The notes beneath the pieces are model-generated. The model worked only from the letters and a program-made list of their open reading frames with translations, was not told the origin of the DNA and did no database searches. Shown piece after piece: positions 59,844 to 64,000 of a stretch of 64,000 bases of DNA. This DNA comes from Pollutimonas bauzanensis. GTDB taxonomy: Bacteria > Pseudomonadota > Gammaproteobacteria > Burkholderiales > Burkholderiaceae_B. Both the position numbers and the translations under genes were made by a program. The stretch covers positions 1-64,000 of the forward strand of contig NZ_FQXE01000004.1 in the NCBI RefSeq assembly GCF_900129885.1, read 5' to 3'. Each line of letters starts with the position of its first letter. Position 1 is the stretch's first letter.

Positions 59844-60650
59844 CTAGTTCTTGATGCTGAACACGTTCTCCGCCCTGTATACGAAATCCCGCCCCAGCGG
59901 CGCGATGCATTCCAGGAAATGGCGGGAATTGGCCTGCCTGGGCAGCATCCAGTCGTGCAGCTCTATGATCAATACATAGAACTGGTCGACCCATTCGGTA
60001 TTGGCGGCAAAGATGTTTTCTTCGAAGCCCTCGACGTCTATCTTCACCAGAAACGGGATCTGATTATTCTTTTCCGCGCCGGCCACCAATTCGTTGATGG
60101 ATACCAGAGCCAGGTCGCCCTGCGTATCGACTCTGGTCTGGAAGGCCCAGTTGTCGGCCGTGGGGTTATGGATGTTCGCGCGGCCCGCGGCGCTGGCAAG
60201 GCCCGCATGAAGCAACTGTATATTGGAAGTGTTCCGGCAGTTTTCGCTGGCCACGTGGAAGTTGTTGGGTTCGGGCTCGATGCCGATGACATGCGCCCTG
60301 GGGAATTCATTCGCAAAGTAAAGGCATGAGGCCCCGATATTGGCGCCGGCGTCAATGATCAGCGGCACACGCCCCGATGCGCAGATTTCTTCATACCTTG
60401 CGCTGATGTCCTGATGGCGGTCGAACACCCTCAGGCCATAGTCTTCTTCCACGAAAATTTGCTTGATGACCGCGCGATCGATTTTGTCGCGCGTATTGAC
60501 CATGATTCTGGACCGGGTCTTCTTGTCGTACAGGACTTGCCTGGCAATGAACGGCGGCCGCGCGACAACGAAACGCGAGCGCCTGGACGCGAGCTGTTTG
60601 AGCGCTTTCACTGACCAGTTCAGGGTCTTTCCGATGGTATTGAAGGACAT
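59844..60650 (-). CDS. FkbM-family methyltransferase
   Basis: A 268-residue protein. IIDAGANIGASCLYFAN is the SAM-binding motif I, IGIEPEPNNF follows (acid binding the ribose), and FLVKIDVEGFEENIF is the FkbM core with the conserved DVEG. The N-terminal 60 residues are a less conserved region rich in Arg. FkbM enzymes O-methylate sugars, lipids or secondary metabolites. No sugar-biosynthesis genes are nearby, so the substrate is open. Confidence 0.9.
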   Translation of the reverse strand: MSFNTIGKTLNWSVKALKQLASRRSRFVVARPPFIARQVLYDKKTRSRIMVNTRDKIDRAVIKQIFVEEDYGLRVFDRHQDISARYEEICASGRVPLIIDAGANIGASCLYFANEFPRAHVIGIEPEPNNFHVASENCRNTSNIQLLHAGLASAAGRANIHNPTADNWAFQTRVDTQGDLALVSINELVAGAEKNNQIPFLVKIDVEGFEENIFAANTEWVDQFYVLIIELHDWMLPRQANSRHFLECIAPLGRDFVYRAENVFSIKN

Positions 60651-60849
60651 AGGCCAGAAATTAATATGATTGATGATTGATACTGCGGCTTGAACAGGCG
60701 ATTATATCCACTCGGCGGCCCACTGCGCCTGCCGGCGGGCGGCGATGGCTTTGGTTCTTGTCCTGGCAGCCAGAGATGGCCCCGTCCCCGCAGGCCGCGC
60801 ATCCCCGTATATGCTCGATAAACAAATCCCCCCCCCTCAAGCTGAAGCC

Positions 60850-61629
60850 ATGACCTCAACCACCAACGCGATAATTTCACAGATCGTCCTGCTGCCGACC
60901 AGCCTGTTGCTGCTGATGGCCGCGGGCTGCCTTTTGCTGGCAGTCCGCTGGCGCCGCTCGGGCTGGACGCTGCTCCTTGTCGGGATAGGCGGCCTGGGCG
61001 TCCTGAGCATGCCGTTCACGGCTCAGAAAATGATGCATACGCTGGAACAGCGCTCTCCGGTCGAACCCGGCCTTCTGGCCCAGGCCCAGGCCATCGTCGT
61101 GCTGGGAGGCGGCATCGACCCGAGCCAGCCGGAATATGCGGCCGACACCGCCAACAGCGCCAGCCTGGCGCGCATACGCTATGCCGCTTTCCTGTATCGC
61201 CAACACGAGCTGCCCATACTCGTGACCGGCGGAAACTCCACGGGCGGCGAGGCGGACGGCTGGGTGATGAAGCGCGAACTCGAAACGCTATTCGATGTGC
61301 CCGTGCACTGGGTGGAAACGAAGTCCGTGAACACGGCGGAAAACGCGGAATTCTCCTGGGAGATCCTCGGGCCGGAAGGCGTCCATACCATCGCGCTGCT
61401 TACACAGGCCTGGCATATGCCGCGGGCCAGGCAGGCTTTTGAACGGGCGGGCTTCACCGTCGTCCCCGCCCCCACCGTTTTCCATGTCGAGCCGGTGCAA
61501 GGCATCATGAACTTCATTCCCCAGGCGGATTACTTGAGCATGGCCAATACAGCGATACACGAGTGGGTGGGGATGCTGTGGTACCGGATGACGGACGGGG
61601 GCAGGCCCGCGTCCGCCCGCCCGGGCTAA
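60850..61629 (+). CDS. YdcF/ElyC-like DUF218 protein
   Basis: ATG 60850 (MTSTTNAIISQIVLL) gives 259 residues with two N-terminal transmembrane helices (LLPTSLLLLMAAGCLLLAV; TLLLVGIGGLGVLSMPF) and the DUF218 domain: QAIVVLGGGID, LARIRYAAFLYRQHELPILV, TGGNSTGGEAD, VETKSVNTAENAEFSWEIL and LLTQAWHMPRARQAFERAG. E. coli ElyC of this family affects envelope (peptidoglycan) integrity. The end overlaps the convergent aldehyde dehydrogenase by 4 bp. Confidence 0.9.
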   Translation: MTSTTNAIISQIVLLPTSLLLLMAAGCLLLAVRWRRSGWTLLLVGIGGLGVLSMPFTAQKMMHTLEQRSPVEPGLLAQAQAIVVLGGGIDPSQPEYAADTANSASLARIRYAAFLYRQHELPILVTGGNSTGGEADGWVMKRELETLFDVPVHWVETKSVNTAENAEFSWEILGPEGVHTIALLTQAWHMPRARQAFERAGFTVVPAPTVFHVEPVQGIMNFIPQADYLSMANTAIHEWVGMLWYRMTDGGRPASARPG

Positions 61630-63224
61630 ACCGGGTCCCTGGTGGGTTCGCCGTTCACCAATCGCAGTATGCCCAGCGGATTCGCGTTCTGCAGCGCGGG
61701 CGGCAGCAGCGCATCCGGATAGTTCTGGTAGCACACCGGGCGCAGATAGCGGTCTATGGCCAGGCTGCCGACCGATGTGCCGCGCGCATCCGACGTGGCG
61801 GGATAGGGGCCGCCGTGGACCATGGCGTCGCACACCTCGACGCCGGTGGGAAAGCCATTCAGCAACAGGCGGCCGGCCTTTTCCTCCAGGATGGACACCA
61901 GCGCCTGCTGTCCGGCGACTTCGGTCTCGGTGGCGATAATGGTCGCGGTCAACTGCCCGTGCATGCCAGCCAGGAATGCGGCCATCTGCGCCATGCTGTC
62001 GAAGCTGACGAGCACGGTGGACGGCCCGAAAACCTCCTCTTCCAGCGGCGCATCGGCATTATCCAGAAGCAGCGCGGGTTTTGCCTTGAACACGTGGGCA
62101 GTGGCCTTGCCGGCCGCCGTCGCGCCGCTGGCCAGGATTTCCGCGCCGTTCAGGGACTTCAGGCGATCCAGCCCGGCTTCATAGCTGTCGAGCGCGCCGC
62201 GGTTGAGCATGGTCTGGGCGGGCATGGCGCCGAACGCGCCAGCCAATTGTTCGGCGAAGGCGCTCAGCTCGGGCGACTGCACGCCCAGAATCAGGCCGGG
62301 GCTGGTGCATAGTTGGCCGCATCCCATGGACACGGATGCGGCCAGGTCGCGGGCCACCGCGGCGCCGCGCTCCTGCAGCGCGCCGGGGAGCAATACGATA
62401 GGGTTGATACTGGACATCTCCGCAAACACAGGGATGGGATCGGGGCGCGCGGCGGCCAGGTCGCATAGCGCGCGGCCGCCTTTCAGCGAGCCGGTGAAGC
62501 CCACCGCCTTGATGCCCGGCGCTTGCACCAGCCTTGCGCCCACGCCCGTGCCGTAAATCATGTTGAATACGCCGGCCGGAATCCCGCAACGCTCGCGCGC
62601 CCGTTCTATCGCATCGGCGACCCGTTCGGAGGTCACCATATGGCCTGTATGGGCCTTGACCACGACCGGGCAGCCCGCGGCCAGCGCCGCCGCCGTATCG
62701 CCGCCCGCCACGGAAAAGGCCAGAGGAAAATTGCTGGCTCCGAAAACCGCCACCGGCCCCATGCCCATCCGGCACAGCCTTATGTCGGGACGGGGCATAG
62801 GCTGCCGCTGCGGCAGCGCGGTATCGATGCGCGCGCCGTGGAAATCCCCGCGCCTCAGCACGCGGGCAAAGAGACGCATTTGATTGCTGGTGCGCAGCTT
62901 TTCACCTTGCAGCCGGCCCGCCGGCAGCGCGGTTTCATCCGACACCTCGGCGATGAAGTCGTCGCCCAGCGCGTCGATTTCTTCGGCTATCTGATCCAGG
63001 AAATCCGCCCGGCGCTCGATGGAAAGCGTCCGGTATTCGCGATAGGCGCGGCTTGCCGCCAGGACCGCCTCGTCGATTTCTTCCGGCGTCGCCTGGTGGA
63101 AAGAAACGGGATAGGCCAGCCCGCTGTCGGCGCCGATGCTTTGCTGCGCAGTCGCGCCGCGCGCGCTGCGTTGTCCGCCGATGTAGTTGTGCCCCAGAAC
63201 CGGGGCGCTGACGATGTCATTCAT
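61626..63224 (-). CDS. Alpha-ketoglutaric semialdehyde dehydrogenase (2,5-dioxovalerate dehydrogenase)
   Basis: A 532-residue NAD(P) aldehyde dehydrogenase. PVAVFGASNFPLAFSVAGGD, VVVKAHTGHMVTSERVADAI, GFTGSLKGGRALCDLAA, the general base E in VFAEMSSINPI and the nucleophile C in MGCGQLCTSPGL mark the KGSADH group (the GHM/HP wording is its hallmark). It converts 2,5-dioxopentanoate to 2-oxoglutarate, the last step of pentose or sugar-acid (glucarate, arabinose, hydroxyproline) catabolism. The iron alcohol dehydrogenase gene lies 21 bp upstream on the same strand. Confidence 0.92.
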   Translation of the reverse strand: MNDIVSAPVLGHNYIGGQRSARGATAQQSIGADSGLAYPVSFHQATPEEIDEAVLAASRAYREYRTLSIERRADFLDQIAEEIDALGDDFIAEVSDETALPAGRLQGEKLRTSNQMRLFARVLRRGDFHGARIDTALPQRQPMPRPDIRLCRMGMGPVAVFGASNFPLAFSVAGGDTAAALAAGCPVVVKAHTGHMVTSERVADAIERARERCGIPAGVFNMIYGTGVGARLVQAPGIKAVGFTGSLKGGRALCDLAAARPDPIPVFAEMSSINPIVLLPGALQERGAAVARDLAASVSMGCGQLCTSPGLILGVQSPELSAFAEQLAGAFGAMPAQTMLNRGALDSYEAGLDRLKSLNGAEILASGATAAGKATAHVFKAKPALLLDNADAPLEEEVFGPSTVLVSFDSMAQMAAFLAGMHGQLTATIIATETEVAGQQALVSILEEKAGRLLLNGFPTGVEVCDAMVHGGPYPATSDARGTSVGSLAIDRYLRPVCYQNYPDALLPPALQNANPLGILRLVNGEPTRDPV

Positions 63225-63245
63225 TAGATGCGTTCCAAAAAAAAG

Positions 63246-64000
63246 TTACATGGACCGTTCCAGCATCCATACGTAGTCGGCGTCGGATGCTTCGCGGGGA
63301 TTCGTCTTGTGGCTGTGGTCGGCCAGCGCGCCATGGACTATGCGCGGAAACAAATCGCGCGATACGCCCATTTCCGCCAGGCCTGCCGGCAGCCCCAGCC
63401 GCTTGCTCAGGTCCTGAATGGCGGCGCCGATAGCCTCGGCGCCGGAATTTTCAAGCCCCATGGCCTGCGCCATGCGTTCCAGCTTCTGCTCTTGCTGCAG
63501 GGAAGGCGATGCGGCATTGAACTCGATGACCGCAGGCAGGAAGACAGCATTCAGCGTGCCATGGTGCAGTTTGGGGTTGATGCCGCCCAATGAGTGGCTG
63601 AGGCTGTGTACGCAGCCCAGCCCTTTCTGGAAAGCCATGGCGCCCTGCATGGACGCGCTCATCATGTTCAGGCGGGCCTCGCGGTCCTGGGGATTGCGCG
63701 TGGCCCGCTCTATATGCAGCCATGCGCGGCGCAAGCCGTCCAGCGCAATGCCGTCCGCAGGAGGGTTGAATGCCGGCGACATGAAAGTTTCCAGGCAATG
63801 GGCGATGGCATCCATGCCTGTCGCGGCGGTCAGCATGGCTGGAAGGCCCAGTGTCATGGATGGATCACAGATGGCCGACTTGGGCACCAGGTGCGGCGAC
63901 AGCACGCCTACCTTGCGTCCGTCGTTCAGGATCAGGATGGCGCCGCGGCCGACTTCGCTGCCTGTCCCGGCGGTGGTGGGAATGGCGATGACAGGCGCGG
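63246..64000 (-). CDS. Iron-containing alcohol dehydrogenase, 3' part (runs off window)
   Basis: The frame stays open to the window edge, so a start at 63905 is false: before it come PVIAIPTTAGTGSEVGRGAI and LNDGRKVGVLSP, in-frame blocks of the family. Metal ligands are visible in TGMDAIAHCLETFMSP (Asp, His) and CVHSLSHSLGG with PKLHHGTLNAVFL (His pair). It should oxidise or reduce a short alcohol/aldehyde with NAD(H). With the aldehyde dehydrogenase gene 21 bp downstream it forms an operon, so it may act on a sugar-acid-derived alcohol; the N-terminal third is outside the window. Confidence 0.93.
   Translation of the reverse strand, partial: APVIAIPTTAGTGSEVGRGAILILNDGRKVGVLSPHLVPKSAICDPSMTLGLPAMLTAATGMDAIAHCLETFMSPAFNPPADGIALDGLRRAWLHIERATRNPQDREARLNMMSASMQGAMAFQKGLGCVHSLSHSLGGINPKLHHGTLNAVFLPAVIEFNAASPSLQQEQKLERMAQAMGLENSGAEAIGAAIQDLSKRLGLPAGLAEMGVSRDLFPRIVHGALADHSHKTNPREASDADYVWMLERSM

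Noticed and set aside
61563-62312. 249-residue plus-strand frame opposite the aldehyde dehydrogenase
   Set aside because: Shadow of a conserved enzyme gene.
1-64000. tRNA, rRNA or riboswitch genes
   Set aside because: No cloverleaf-like or conserved rRNA sequence was noticed by eye. A covariance-model scan would be decisive.

Overview
The window looks like an accessory-rich stretch of a betaproteobacterial chromosome, most likely Alcaligenaceae (Bordetella/Achromobacter-like). The reasons are high-GC core genes, two Bug/TctC-type tripartite tricarboxylate transporter binding proteins, a large autotransporter, several copies of an Rpn/DUF4351 gene, and many LysR, IclR, GntR and AraC regulators beside small catabolic operons. 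The genus is an inference from gene content only. No rRNA, tRNA, CRISPR array or intact prophage was recognised.

Region 1 (1-18 kb) is an island scarred by insertion sequences. It opens with the end of an IS21-type element that has cut the 5' end off an exported-protein gene. Next come unrecognised genes with defence-like traits: a translationally coupled HEPN-like/AAA+ pair (3163-5411), a protein with a QxK-type nuclease-like motif (7053-8489), a two-gene unit with a GDID...EAK nuclease-like motif whose first gene is frameshifted (13833-15162), a GIY-YIG/T5orf172-like gene (15284-16024) and another PD-(D/E)XK-like protein (16253-17545). IS66 and IS1182 remnants lie among them. A reductase/LysR divergent pair (9.0-11.2 kb) is a more ordinary segment.

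Region 2 (18-31.6 kb) mixes regulator/oxidoreductase pairs (AraC-SDR twice, MarR-DUF2798), VOC proteins (one duplicated), a small MscS channel, UspA, a cupin, and the VapBC and BrnTA toxin-antitoxin modules. It also holds decayed genes: an integrase, a DDE transposase and a nucleotidyltransferase-HEPN pair. Fragments of two sequences recur through the window: the DUF4351 gene (three large copies, three small remnants) and the 3' end of the 9.0-kb reductase (four remnants).

Region 3 (31.6-40.8 kb) holds a 1432-residue autotransporter with 57-residue passenger repeats, a flavin reductase, a YdeI-like protein, a QorB/HxlR divergent pair, a LysE exporter and a GGDEF diguanylate cyclase.

Region 4 (40.9-50.3 kb) is a catabolic cluster. 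One operon encodes an SDR, ferredoxin, Bug-type binding protein, MaoC hydratase, a cysteine-less thiolase-like protein and a DUF35 protein. An IclR regulator follows. A convergent operon encodes an FAD dehydrogenase, an acyl-CoA ligase and a crotonase without the usual glutamates. Three copies of one 29-bp operator-like sequence sit before the three transcription units, which suggests one IclR-controlled regulon that activates a carboxylic acid to its CoA ester and then cleaves it, perhaps by retro-aldol chemistry.

Region 5 (50.4-56 kb) is a GntR-led unit of Bug protein, sulfatase and GMC oxidoreductase, with a broken formylglycine-generating-enzyme gene downstream. Region 6 (56-64 kb) has a DJ-1/PfpI protein, DUF2938, the third DUF4351 copy, an FkbM methyltransferase, a YdcF protein, an alpha-ketoglutaric semialdehyde dehydrogenase and an iron alcohol dehydrogenase that runs off the window.
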